Positions 1-6,008 of a stretch of DNA of 11,956 bases are shown one piece after another. The DNA lies in contig JAJYSW010000091.1 of NCBI GenBank assembly GCA_021793335.1, positions 1 through 11,956 of the forward strand, read 5' to 3'. The position numbers and the translations under genes are program-made. How positions within the stretch are numbered: position 1 is the stretch's first letter; each line of letters begins with the position of its first letter. The DNA is from Actinomycetes bacterium (GTDB lineage Bacteria; Actinomycetota; Actinomycetes; Mycobacteriales; Micromonosporaceae). A model generated the notes under the pieces. That model saw nothing but the letters and a program-made list of their open reading frames with translations, searched no databases and was not told where the DNA came from.

Positions 1-155
1 GATTCGACCGCGCACCGCGCTACGAGGTCCTCGACCAGCTCGGGGTCGGGATGGGTGCCCGCCGCGAGAGCGGCCTGGAGCCGCGTCGACGAATCGTCGG
101 CGGCCAGAGCGCCGATCAGGCGCGGGTCTTGCGGGCCCGTGTGTGCCGTGTCCAT
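1..155 (-). CDS. HEAT-repeat domain protein, N-terminal fragment
   Basis: Only the first 51 codons are inside the window; the gene runs off the left edge. The ATG at 155 has a good Shine-Dalgarno (GGAGGTGG, about 5 nt upstream). The visible protein starts MDTAHTGPQDPRLIGALAAD and continues with a helix carrying STRLQAALAAGTHPDPELVE and then LVARCAVE. This amphipathic helix-turn-helix pattern is what I recall from small actinobacterial HEAT-repeat proteins, which are often found beside or under control of MerR-family regulators. HEAT repeats are protein-interaction scaffolds and no catalytic role is implied. The MerR-type promoter directly upstream supports the link to a MerR regulator, but that regulator is not in the window. 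The family call rests on one repeat, so it is moderate. Confidence 0.65.
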   Translation of the reverse strand, partial: MDTAHTGPQDPRLIGALAADDSSTRLQAALAAGTHPDPELVEDLVARCAVE

Positions 156-175
156 GGGGACCACCTCCGAGACTC

Positions 176-206
176 AGTCAAGCCCTTGTCACAGTGTCAA
201 TGTCAA
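176..206 (-). promoter_or_regulatory. MerR-type promoter with 19-bp spacer and dyad operator
   Basis: On the minus strand a perfect -35 hexamer TTGACA (206 to 201) is followed by 19 nt and a -10-like TTGACT (181 to 176). The spacer holds the near-perfect dyad TTGACACTGTGACAA (200 to 186), symmetric except at the centre and one pair. An over-long 19-bp spacer with a dyad between the two hexamers is the hallmark of promoters activated by MerR-family regulators through DNA untwisting. It drives the HEAT-repeat gene, whose start codon lies 20 nt further on. Confidence 0.65.
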
Positions 207-234
207 GTCTCGGAGGGCCGCGTGCGCCTCATCG

Positions 235-254
235 CCGCCGCGGCCCCGCGGCGG
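235..254 (-). terminator. GC-rich hairpin after the DUF5709-like gene
   Basis: CCGCCGCGG (235-243) and CCGCGGCGG (246-254) are perfect complements separated by two bases, giving at least an 8-bp all-GC stem. It lies 9 nt past the stop codon of the DUF5709-like gene, between that gene and the HEAT-repeat promoter. There is no U-tract, as is common in high-GC actinobacteria. Placement suggests a terminator. Confidence 0.4.
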
Positions 255-263
255 GCGGCCCGT

Positions 264-731
264 TCAACGCCAGTCGTCGGGTTCGGGTTCGACGTCCCGA
301 TCCTCGTCGAGGCCCTCGGCGTCCTCCAGATCGGGCGGCGGGCCCGCCTCCCAGGATTCGCGCAGGGCCCCGGCCCGTTCGTCGTCGTCCTCGGTCACGT
401 GGATCTCGCCCAGGCCCGCGTCGCCTTCCGGGGACTCTTCGGCGTACAGCTCGTCCTCGTTGTAGAGCGTCCCCGCCTTCGGGTCGGGGCCTTCCTTCCA
501 GTCGTCCGAGACCGATTCGCTCGGAACGTCGGGCTCTTCGTCGGCCAGTTCCTCATCCAGCGGGACGCCCTGCCGTTCCTCGGCGGGCGTCGTGCCGTAG
601 CGGTCCGCGCCGAAATAGTCATCGGCATCGAGGATCGCCTCTTCAACGGGCCGTTCGCTCTGCTCCACGTCGTCGATCCACTCGAAAGGATCCTCCTCGT
701 CGGCCGCGTAGGGCTTCCGGTCATCGGACAT
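264..731 (-). CDS. DUF5709-like acidic hypothetical protein
   Basis: A 155-residue, highly acidic soluble protein rich in Asp, Glu and Pro, with no signal peptide or membrane segment. The central stretch GTTPAEERQGVPLDEELADE followed by EPDV resembles the conserved core I recall for actinobacterial DUF5709 proteins (a TAAEER.GE.L..RLAEEEPDV pattern). A second block with W-x-x-G-P-x-P-x-A-G-x-L also fits that family. Function is unknown; the composition suggests a disordered protein. The start is set by a clear Shine-Dalgarno (GAAGGAGGA) 5 nt before the ATG. It is transcribed divergently from the DinB-family gene. A GGGTAG hexamer at 764 to 759 on the minus strand vaguely resembles stress-sigma -10 elements, but I see no convincing -35. 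Confidence 0.7.
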   Translation of the reverse strand: MSDDRKPYAADEEDPFEWIDDVEQSERPVEEAILDADDYFGADRYGTTPAEERQGVPLDEELADEEPDVPSESVSDDWKEGPDPKAGTLYNEDELYAEESPEGDAGLGEIHVTEDDDERAGALRESWEAGPPPDLEDAEGLDEDRDVEPEPDDWR

Positions 732-810
732 GGGCTCCTCCTTCGCTGCCGCAGGGGACTACCCCCGGCCGCGGTGGCGTAATCCGGTCGCGGCCGCGCA
801 GGTACGCCGA

Positions 811-822
811 TAGCCTCACGGC
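811..822 (+). promoter_or_regulatory. Leaderless -10 element for the DinB-family gene
   Basis: TAGCCT (811-816) fits TAnnnT and lies 6 nt before the ATG at 823, with no Shine-Dalgarno between. Transcription would start at or next to the A of the start codon, giving a leaderless mRNA. No clear -35 is visible. Confidence 0.5.
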
Positions 823-1347
823 ATGAACTGGACCGCACCCGACACCTCTCGCAAGGAACCGCGGTACGCGGCGCCGGAGCGGGAACTGCTCGAAGGCTTC
901 CTCGACTTCCACCGCGACACCCTCCTTGTGAAATGCGCCGGACTCGACGAGGAGCAGCTCAAACGCGCCTCGGTCGAGCCTTCGGAGCTCTCGCTCCTCG
1001 CCCTCGTCCGCCACCTCACCGAGGTCGAGTACTCCTGGTTCTGCGAGGGGATGGATGCACGGCCAGAGGACGATCTGCCCTACTACGGGCACGACGACGA
1101 CCCGAACGCCGACTTCAGTGAGACCGCGCAGGCCGATCCGGCCGAGGCGTTCGAGCGCTTCCGGGCCGCCGTCGAGGACGCGAAGGAGGCCGCCGCGCGC
1201 CACGACCTCGACGACGTCTTCGAGCATCCGCGCCACGGCGCCACCAGCCTGCGCTGGGTCTATATCCACATGATCGAGGAGTACGCCCGCCACAACGGCC
1301 ACGCCGACCTCATCCGCGAACGCATCGACGGCCGCACCGGGGAATAG
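823..1347 (+). CDS. DinB/DUF664 family protein
   Basis: A 174-residue cytoplasmic four-helix-bundle protein of the DinB superfamily, DUF664 branch. Recognisable parts are the N-terminal helix ERELLEGFLDFHRDTLL, the first metal-ligand helix LALVRHLTEVEYSWF (His64) and the C-terminal ligand helix YIHMIEEYARHNGHADLIRE (His149, His157, His160). The paired HNGH near the end is typical of DUF664 proteins. Relatives bind a divalent metal through three histidines. Some act as thiol-dependent transferases using mycothiol or bacillithiol, but the substrate here cannot be read from sequence. Length is normal for the family. The start lacks a Shine-Dalgarno and fits a leaderless mRNA. The name refers to the fold; this is not the DinB DNA polymerase. 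Confidence 0.88.
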   Translation: MNWTAPDTSRKEPRYAAPERELLEGFLDFHRDTLLVKCAGLDEEQLKRASVEPSELSLLALVRHLTEVEYSWFCEGMDARPEDDLPYYGHDDDPNADFSETAQADPAEAFERFRAAVEDAKEAAARHDLDDVFEHPRHGATSLRWVYIHMIEEYARHNGHADLIRERIDGRTGE

Positions 1348-1360
1348 TCGGCATCGTCTC

Positions 1361-1403
1361 CGTGCCCCGGGCCCGGACCGTGCGAGAGCACCGACCGGGC
1401 ACG
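1361..1403 (+). terminator. Imperfect hairpin after the DinB-family gene
   Basis: The arms CGTGC (1361-1365) and GCACG (1399-1403) close an imperfect stem that continues with CCGG/CCGG and ends in GTGC-GAGA-GCAC. It has a 7-nt bulge and two mismatches. It begins 13 nt past the DinB-family stop codon and precedes the Nudix gene, so termination is plausible. No U-tract is present. Confidence 0.35.
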
Positions 1404-1497
1404 CACGGGCACGCGAAGTGACCGGGACCGTATGGTGGAGACCGGCGGCCCTTGCGCGGGAACGCCGTCCGCAGGAACCGCACTCGCAGGAGGGTTG

Positions 1498-2367
1498 TTG
1501 CTCCATCCCGACATCCTCGCCGCCGGCGCCGTGCTGTGGCGCCACGGCGAGCACGAGCCCGAACTCGCGCTCGTCCACCGCCCCCGATACGACGACTGGT
1601 CATTTCCCAAAGGCAAGCGCAAACGCCGAGAGCACCTGCTCGCGACGGTGCAACGCGAAGTGTTCGAGGAGACCGGTCTTCGGCCCGTGCTCGGCCGTCC
1701 TCTCGCGCCGTCGTTCTACGACAAGGACGGACGCCGTAAACGCGTCGACTACTGGTGTGCCACCGTGGCGGGCGGCGCGGCCGGCCCGGCGACCTCGCGG
1801 GAAGTCGACGCCGTGGCATGGGCGCCGCTGAGCGAGGCCGCCGAACGGCTCACGCACGAACGGGACCGGCTGGTGCTCGCTGACTTCACCCGGCACGCCG
1901 ACCGCGTCACCGTCCCGTTCATCCTCGTTCGCCACGCCGCCGCCCTCTCCGAAGCGGACTGGTTCGACCATGGTGAACTGCGCACCCTCAACCGGCGCGG
2001 CCGCGAACGCGCCGCCCAGTTGGCGGGCCTGCTCGCGGGCTACCCGATCGAACGCGCGTACAGCGCCACCAGCGCCCGGTGCCTGGAGACGCTGCTGCCG
2101 TACTGCGCCGCCGCGGCCGTCCCGCTCACGGGCCTGCCGGAGCTGACTCCCGGCGTCGGTGCGGCGGCACAGGCCGGGAGCGGGTTCGATCGGATCGTCG
2201 CCGAGGGGCGGGGAGCCGTCGTATGCGGCGGCAAGGAGAGCGTCGAAGCGATGATCGAGCACTGCCTGGGCGCACCGGTCCCGGGCGAGGAGCCGCTGGA
2301 GCAGGGCTCGTTCCGGGTGCTCCACACCGTCGGTGGCAGGATCGTCGCCACCGAGCGCCATGACTGA
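1498..2367 (+). CDS. MutT1-like Nudix hydrolase fused to a histidine-phosphatase domain
   Basis: A 289-residue two-domain protein. The N-terminal domain has a perfect Nudix box (G-x5-E-x7-REVFEETGL; Gly39, Glu45, Arg53-Glu54, Glu57-Glu58). The C-terminal half has an RHG-type phosphatase motif (LVRHAAA, Arg145-His146) and a later phosphate-pocket arginine (SARC). This order matches mycobacterial MutT1, which hydrolyses 8-oxo-(d)GTP and diadenosine polyphosphates, so sanitation of the nucleotide pool is the likely role. The usual second catalytic histidine is missing: VVCGGKESVE stands where many relatives have a VxxH-type motif. The start is uncertain. AGGAGGG (1488-1494) favours the TTG at 1498, and homologs begin just before AAGAVLWR. 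An ATG at 1432 would add 22 residues without homology or Shine-Dalgarno, and it sits inside a possible -10 (TATGGT, 1431-1436). Confidence 0.9.
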   Translation: MLHPDILAAGAVLWRHGEHEPELALVHRPRYDDWSFPKGKRKRREHLLATVQREVFEETGLRPVLGRPLAPSFYDKDGRRKRVDYWCATVAGGAAGPATSREVDAVAWAPLSEAAERLTHERDRLVLADFTRHADRVTVPFILVRHAAALSEADWFDHGELRTLNRRGRERAAQLAGLLAGYPIERAYSATSARCLETLLPYCAAAAVPLTGLPELTPGVGAAAQAGSGFDRIVAEGRGAVVCGGKESVEAMIEHCLGAPVPGEEPLEQGSFRVLHTVGGRIVATERHD

Positions 2368-2416
2368 GCGCCCCGACCGGCGGGTGAGCGCCGATGCCCG
2401 CCGAGCGAGAAAAGGT

Positions 2417-2427
2417 TAGGGTCCCGT
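2417..2427 (+). promoter_or_regulatory. Leaderless -10 element for the 2428 gene
   Basis: TAGGGT (2417-2422) lies 5 nt before the ATG at 2428. There is no Shine-Dalgarno at useful spacing; an AAAAGG at 2410-2415 is 12 nt away. The arrangement suits a leaderless transcript. The gene is 60 nt after the Nudix stop, so it may have its own promoter as well as readthrough. Confidence 0.45.
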
Positions 2428-2853
2428 ATGACCATGAATGATGACGACCAGATCGTGCGTTCGGCCGTCGCCGCGCCCGCGCAGCTGCCCGAAGCGGTCA
2501 TGGACCGTCTCGGCGACGAGCGTGTGACCGTCCTCCTCAGCGCCACGACCGCGGTGGCGCTGCAGCGCCGGTTCCGTTCCAGTCCCGGCCGGGAGCAGGT
2601 GGCGGCGTTCATCGACGAGGTCCGCGCGCGTTTCCCTCAAGGAGCTTCCCTCATCAAACCGGCCGTGGTCGAGGCGCTGGTCGGATTCGCGTTCGGCCGG
2701 GGCGATCTCGCCGACGGCGTCTCACCCGAAGATCTGCGCACCGCCCTGCTCGTGCTGCCGTACGCGATCCTCGCGGAGGAGGACCTCGAAGGCGACAGGC
2801 TCAACGGGTTCGTGACCGAAGTGCTCCAGAGCGTCTACGCCTCAGAGGAGTAG
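2428..2853 (+). CDS. Hypothetical protein, small acidic helical
   Basis: I do not recognise this family. It is a 141-residue, acidic, mostly helical soluble protein with no signal peptide, membrane segment, cysteine motif or evident catalytic motif. Blocks that might be conserved are VTVLLSATTAVALQRRF, AFIDEVRARFPQGASLIKP and the C-terminal helix GFVTEVLQSVYA. Codon use is high-GC in the third position like its neighbours, which supports it as a real gene. It lies downstream of the MutT1-like gene in the same direction and convergent with the fumarase gene. A second in-frame ATG at 2434 is an alternative start. Confidence 0.7.
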   Translation: MTMNDDDQIVRSAVAAPAQLPEAVMDRLGDERVTVLLSATTAVALQRRFRSSPGREQVAAFIDEVRARFPQGASLIKPAVVEALVGFAFGRGDLADGVSPEDLRTALLVLPYAILAEEDLEGDRLNGFVTEVLQSVYASEE

Positions 2854-2871
2854 ACGGCGCGGCGGGTCTCG

Positions 2872-2902
2872 GGCCGCATGTCCCCGAGGGCGCGATGCGG
2901 CC
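2872..2902 (+). terminator. Hairpin downstream of the 2428 gene
   Basis: GGCCGCAT (2872-2879) and ATGCGGCC (2895-2902) form a perfect 8-bp stem with a 15-nt loop, 19 nt after the stop codon of the plus-strand gene. Together with the next hairpin it occupies the convergent gap before the fumarase gene. Confidence 0.45.
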
Positions 2903-2932
2903 TCCGTCGCGCCATGCCCTCGACCGGATCGT

Positions 2933-2960
2933 CGCGACGCCGTCCCTCCACGGCGTCGCG
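2933..2960 (-). terminator. Strong 11-bp hairpin, terminator of the fumarase gene
   Basis: CGCGACGCCGT (2933-2943) and ACGGCGTCGCG (2950-2960) are perfect complements with a CCCTCC loop. The stem begins 3 nt after the fumarase TAG on the minus strand and also faces the plus-strand gene, so it may act in both directions. It has no U-tract. Confidence 0.6.
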
Positions 2961-2963
2961 CCC

Positions 2964-4628
2964 CTATGACACCGTGATCCTCGGTTTGCGCCCCACCGAC
3001 AGGACCGGTTTGCGAGTGTCCGCGAAGAAATCATTCCCCTTGTCGTCCACCACGATGAACGCCGGGAAGTCTTCGACCTCGATCTTCCAGACCGCTTCCA
3101 TGCCCAGCTCCGGATACTCAAGGATCTCCATGGCCTTGATGTTGTCCTGCGCCAGTTTCGCGGCCGGGCCTCCGATCGAACCGAGATAGAACCCGCCGTG
3201 CTCCTTGCACGCATCGGTCACCGCTTGCGAACGGTTCCCCTTGGCCAACATGACCATGGAACCGCCCGCGGCCTGGAACTGATCGACATAGGAGTCCATT
3301 CGCCCGGCGGTGGTCGGTCCGAACGAACCCGCGGCATAGCCTTCCGGGGTCTTCGCCGGCCCGGCGTAGTACACGGCGTGGTCGCGCAGGTAGTCCGGCA
3401 TCGGCTCGCCCGCGTCCAGGCGCTCCTTGATCTTCGCGTGCGCGAGGTCCCGCGCCACCACCAGCGGGCCCGTCAACGACAGGCGCGTCTTCACCGGGTG
3501 CTTCGACAGCTCGGCGCGGATCTCGGACATGGGACGATTGAGGTCGATGCGGACCACGTCCCCGTCGAGCTGTCCCTCATCGGTATCGGGCATGTACGAG
3601 GACGGATCGGTCTCCAGTCGCTCCAGGAACACGCCTTCGGCGGTGATCTTCGCCAGCGCCTGGCGGTCGGCCGAGCACGAGACGGCCAAGGCCACCGGCA
3701 GCGACGCGCCGTGGCGAGGCAGGCGGATGACCCGCACGTCATGGCAGAAGTACTTGCCGCCGAACTGCGCTCCGATCCCGAACTCGCGTGTCAGCTCCAG
3801 CACGCGCTGCTCCAGCTCGATGTCGCGGAAGCCGTGCCCCGCCGTCGAGCCCTCGGTCGGCATCGCGTCGAGGTACTTCGCCGAAGCGTATTTCGCGGTT
3901 TTGAGCGCGTATTCCGCGCTCGTGCCGCCGACGACGATCGCCAAGTGGTAGGGCGGGCACGCGGCGGTGCCGATCTCGCGGAGCTTCGCGTCGAGGAAGG
4001 CCATCATCGCCTCGGGGTTCAAGATCGCCTTGGTCTCCTGGAACAGGAACGACTTGTTCGCGCTACCGCCGCCCTTGGCCATGAACAGCAGTTCGTAGGC
4101 GTCGTCGCCGTCGGCGTAGAGCTCGATCTGGGCGGGCAGGTTCGATCCGGTGTTCCGCTCCTCCCAAGTCGTCACCGGCGCCATCTGGCTGTACCGCAGG
4201 TTGAGGTCGCGGTAGGCCCGCCAGATGCCTCGCGAGAGGTGCTCCTCGTCGCGGCCGTCGGTGAGGACGTGCCGGCCGCGCTTGCCCATGATGATGGCGG
4301 TGCCGGTGTCCTGGCACATCGGCAGGACACCGCCCGAAGAGATATTCGCGTTCTTCAGCAGGTCCATCGCCACGAACTTGTCATTGCCGCTGGCCTCGGG
4401 GTCGTCGAGGATCGAGCGCAGCTGCGCCAGGTGCGCCGGACGCAGGTAGTGGGAGATGTCGCGGATCGCCTCGGCCGCGAGCTCGGTGAGCACCTGCGGC
4501 TCGACGGTGAGGAACCGCCGTCCGGCGGCTTCGGTCACACCGACTCCGTCCTCGGTCAGCAGCCGATACTCCGTCGTGTCGGGTCCGATGGGAAGCAGAT
4601 CGGTGTATTTGAACTCGCCAGTCACCAT
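2964..4628 (-). CDS. fum: Class I fumarate hydratase ([4Fe-4S], FumA/FumB type)
   Basis: A 554-residue enzyme that interconverts fumarate and L-malate in the TCA cycle, in the cytoplasm. It is collinear with E. coli FumA (about 548 residues), the fused alpha-beta class I form. The three cysteines that ligate the [4Fe-4S] cluster are Cys105 (LPMCQDTGTA), Cys224 (GTAACPPYH) and Cys318 (VSCSADR), the same positions as in FumA. Other signatures are KGGGSANK, IRLPRHGAS, YYAGPAKTPEGYA and the C-terminal IEVEDFPAFIVVDDKGNDFF. The protein is full length and intact. Class I fumarases are oxygen-sensitive, whereas many actinobacteria also have a class II FumC; this window cannot show whether one exists. 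GTG at 4625 (second codon) is an alternative leaderless start. The gene is divergent from rpsF. Confidence 0.97.
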   Translation of the reverse strand: MVTGEFKYTDLLPIGPDTTEYRLLTEDGVGVTEAAGRRFLTVEPQVLTELAAEAIRDISHYLRPAHLAQLRSILDDPEASGNDKFVAMDLLKNANISSGGVLPMCQDTGTAIIMGKRGRHVLTDGRDEEHLSRGIWRAYRDLNLRYSQMAPVTTWEERNTGSNLPAQIELYADGDDAYELLFMAKGGGSANKSFLFQETKAILNPEAMMAFLDAKLREIGTAACPPYHLAIVVGGTSAEYALKTAKYASAKYLDAMPTEGSTAGHGFRDIELEQRVLELTREFGIGAQFGGKYFCHDVRVIRLPRHGASLPVALAVSCSADRQALAKITAEGVFLERLETDPSSYMPDTDEGQLDGDVVRIDLNRPMSEIRAELSKHPVKTRLSLTGPLVVARDLAHAKIKERLDAGEPMPDYLRDHAVYYAGPAKTPEGYAAGSFGPTTAGRMDSYVDQFQAAGGSMVMLAKGNRSQAVTDACKEHGGFYLGSIGGPAAKLAQDNIKAMEILEYPELGMEAVWKIEVEDFPAFIVVDDKGNDFFADTRKPVLSVGRKPRITVS

Positions 4629-4637
4629 TCCAACTTA
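4626..4637 (-). promoter_or_regulatory. Leaderless -10 element for the fumarase gene
   Basis: On the minus strand TAAGTT (4637 to 4632) is followed by GGAATG and then GTG at 4625, exactly 6 nt away. The ATG at 4628 is only 3 nt away. There is no Shine-Dalgarno, so a leaderless mRNA starting at or near this GTG is likely. Confidence 0.5.
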
Positions 4638-4721
4638 GCGCGGCGGCCGCACCGGCCCGGCGGGTGCGCCGCTCGCGTCGCAGGCGCGGCATGTCGGCCT
4701 CCATCGGTATCGTCACATGGG

Positions 4722-4746
4722 CGTGGTCCGCAGCGGTCGGACCACG
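4722..4746. repeat. Perfect 9-bp inverted repeat between the fumarase and rpsF genes
   Basis: CGTGGTCCG (4722-4730) and CGGACCACG (4738-4746) are perfect complements around a 7-nt CAGCGGT loop. It lies in the divergent promoter region, just upstream of the TACGAT element of the rpsF operon. It could be a regulator site or a structural element. It is not next to any stop codon, so a terminator role is unlikely. Confidence 0.5.
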
Positions 4747-4756
4747 TCAGCGCAGG

Positions 4757-4762
4757 TACGAT
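4757..4762 (+). promoter_or_regulatory. Probable -10 element of the rpsF operon
   Basis: TACGAT fits the TAnnnT -10 pattern and would start transcription near 4769, giving a leader of about 110 nt before rpsF. No good -35 is visible at 17-18 bp spacing. Confidence 0.4.
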
Positions 4763-4768
4763 GATCAG

Positions 4769-4878
4769 GTTGCCCGTCCGGCGCCCTCCGTTGAGGCGCG
4801 TTTCGGCGGGCGGCGAGCAAGTGACCCTCCTGCCGCGGAGAGACCGCGGCCGATGAGACCAGAGGAGGTGGAGCGATC
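4769..4878 (+). promoter_or_regulatory. Structured 5' leader of rpsF, candidate bS6:bS18 autoregulatory RNA
   Basis: The inferred leader contains two hairpins. The first is a 5-bp GCGCC/GGCGC stem (4781-4799), extended past a bulged C with a CGTT loop. The second is a perfect 7-bp GCCGCGG/CCGCGGC stem with an AGAGA loop (4832-4850). It is followed by CCGATGAG and the Shine-Dalgarno GAGGAGGTGG. In several phyla the bS6:bS18 pair represses its own operon by binding such a leader, recognised by a CCG trinucleotide in a bulge. I see structure in the right place but cannot confirm the exact fold. Confidence 0.3.
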
Positions 4879-5169
4879 TTGCGGCATTACGAACTCATGG
4901 TGATCTTCGAGCCGAGCATCGAAGAGAGCCAGGTCAGCTCGACGCTGGAGCGTTTCCTGAAGGGCGTCAAGGACGCCGGAGGCTCGATCGACAAGATCGA
5001 CGTCTGGGGCCGGCGCCGTCTCGCCTATGAGATCGAGAAGAACAGCGAAGGCCTCTACGCCGTCGTCGACCTGCAATCCGAACCCGCTCCCGTAGCGGAG
5101 ATGGACCGGCAGCTGCGGCTCAACGAGTCGGTGCTGCGGACCAAGGTGCTGCGGCCGGAGCTTCGGTAA
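4879..5169 (+). CDS. rpsF: 30S ribosomal protein bS6
   Basis: A 96-residue protein, normal length for bS6. It binds 16S rRNA in the platform of the small subunit as a heterodimer with bS18, whose gene is in the same operon. The start MRHYELMVIFEPSIEE, the block VWGRRRLAYEIEKNSEGLYA and the end RLNESVLRTKVLRPE are diagnostic. Translation starts at a TTG, chosen because GGAGGTGG lies 9 nt upstream and because family members begin with this same residue. It is first in the operon; ssb follows after 39 nt. Confidence 0.97.
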   Translation: MRHYELMVIFEPSIEESQVSSTLERFLKGVKDAGGSIDKIDVWGRRRLAYEIEKNSEGLYAVVDLQSEPAPVAEMDRQLRLNESVLRTKVLRPELR

Positions 5170-5208
5170 CCCGACCTTGCAACTGCGAGACCTTAGGGAG
5201 AAGAGGTC

Positions 5209-5706
5209 ATGGCAGGAGAGACAGTCATCACGGTTATCGGCAACCTCGTCGACGACCCGGAACTGCGTTACACGCCGTCCGGTGCCGCCGTCGCGAAGTT
5301 CCGGATCGCCTCCACCCCGCGCACCTTCGACCGGGAGTCCGGTCAGTGGCGCGACGGTGAAGCGATGTTCCTGACTTGCAGCGTGTGGCGCCAGTACGCC
5401 GAGAACGTCGCGGAGTCCCTGTCACGCGGCACCCGCGTGGTGGTGCAGGGCAAGCTCAAGCAGCGCAGCTTCGAGACCCGCGAGGGCGAGAAGCGCACGG
5501 TGTTCGAGCTCGACGTCGAGGAAGTCGGCCCCTCGCTGCGATTCGCCACGGCGAAGATCAACAAGTCCGGCGGAGGCGGCGGCCGCTCCCAGTTCGGGGG
5601 CGGTGGCGGCGGTGCCGTTCCGGACGACCCTTGGGCCTCGGCCGCCCCGGCCGGCCAGAGCTCCGGCTCGGGCAACCAGGGCTTCGACGAAGACCCGCCG
5701 TTCTAA
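5209..5706 (+). CDS. ssb: Single-stranded DNA-binding protein SSB
   Basis: A 165-residue SSB that coats single-stranded DNA during replication, repair and recombination. Residues 1 to about 110 form the OB fold (TVIGNLVDDPELRYTPSG, then FLTCSVWRQYAENVAESL and GTRVVVQGKLKQRSFETREG). A glycine-rich linker follows (two poly-Gly blocks near residues 123-138). The acidic tip DEDPPF is the docking peptide for partner proteins and differs slightly from the common DDDIPF. The Shine-Dalgarno GAGAAGAGG precedes the ATG. It lies between rpsF and rpsR, the usual actinobacterial arrangement. This is probably the essential housekeeping copy; a shorter paralog elsewhere is common but not visible here. Confidence 0.97.
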   Translation: MAGETVITVIGNLVDDPELRYTPSGAAVAKFRIASTPRTFDRESGQWRDGEAMFLTCSVWRQYAENVAESLSRGTRVVVQGKLKQRSFETREGEKRTVFELDVEEVGPSLRFATAKINKSGGGGGRSQFGGGGGGAVPDDPWASAAPAGQSSGSGNQGFDEDPPF

Positions 5707-5748
5707 CCGGGCCCGACCCGGATCGATTTCAAGTAAGGCAAGACATCA

Positions 5749-5994
5749 ATGGCCAACCAGAAAGCGGCTCCCCTGCGGAAGCCGAAGAAGAAGCCCAACC
5801 CTCTTGAGAAAGAGGGCATCAAGTACGTCGACTACAAGGACACGGCCCTGCTGCGGAAGTTCATCTCCGACCGCGGCAAGATCCGTGCTCGCCGTGTCAC
5901 CGGCGTCACCTCGCAGCAGCAGCGGCAGATCGCCGCGGCCGTCAAGAACGCCCGTGAGATGGCGCTGCTGCCTTACACCAGCCAGACCCGCTAG
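5749..5994 (+). CDS. rpsR: 30S ribosomal protein bS18, zinc-independent form
   Basis: An 81-residue bS18, the partner of bS6 in the small-subunit platform. Diagnostic blocks are YVDYKDTALLRKFISDRGKI, RARRVTGVTSQQQRQIA and the end ALLPYTSQTR. The protein contains no cysteine. Zinc-binding actinobacterial bS18 has a CxxC near residue 16 and an N-C-x-x-H segment near residue 55. Here these read KKPNPLEKEG and GVTSQQQRQ, so all four ligands are absent. In other actinobacteria such C-minus forms are usually Zur-controlled paralogs, yet this copy sits in the main rpsF operon. No Zur-like site is evident upstream. The Shine-Dalgarno is modest (TAAGG). rplI follows after 14 nt. Confidence 0.96.
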   Translation: MANQKAAPLRKPKKKPNPLEKEGIKYVDYKDTALLRKFISDRGKIRARRVTGVTSQQQRQIAAAVKNAREMALLPYTSQTR

Positions 5995-6008
5995 GAAGGA
6001 GCGCACTT

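Noticed and set aside
759..784. Stress-sigma (SigB/SigH-like) promoter for the DUF5709-like gene
   Set aside because: GGGTAG on the minus strand resembles the -10, but the matching -35 (GATTAC, 14 bp away) fits the GTTT-type consensus poorly.
721..1578. Minus-strand open frame opposite the DinB-family gene
   Set aside because: It covers the DUF5709/DinB divergent promoter and the antisense of a clear DinB protein, with no recognisable domain.
3198..4856. Long open frame on the plus strand opposite the fumarase gene
   Set aside because: It is antisense to an unmistakable class I fumarase. Long stop-free antisense frames are expected at this GC content, and the translation has an arginine/valine-rich composition with no family motif.
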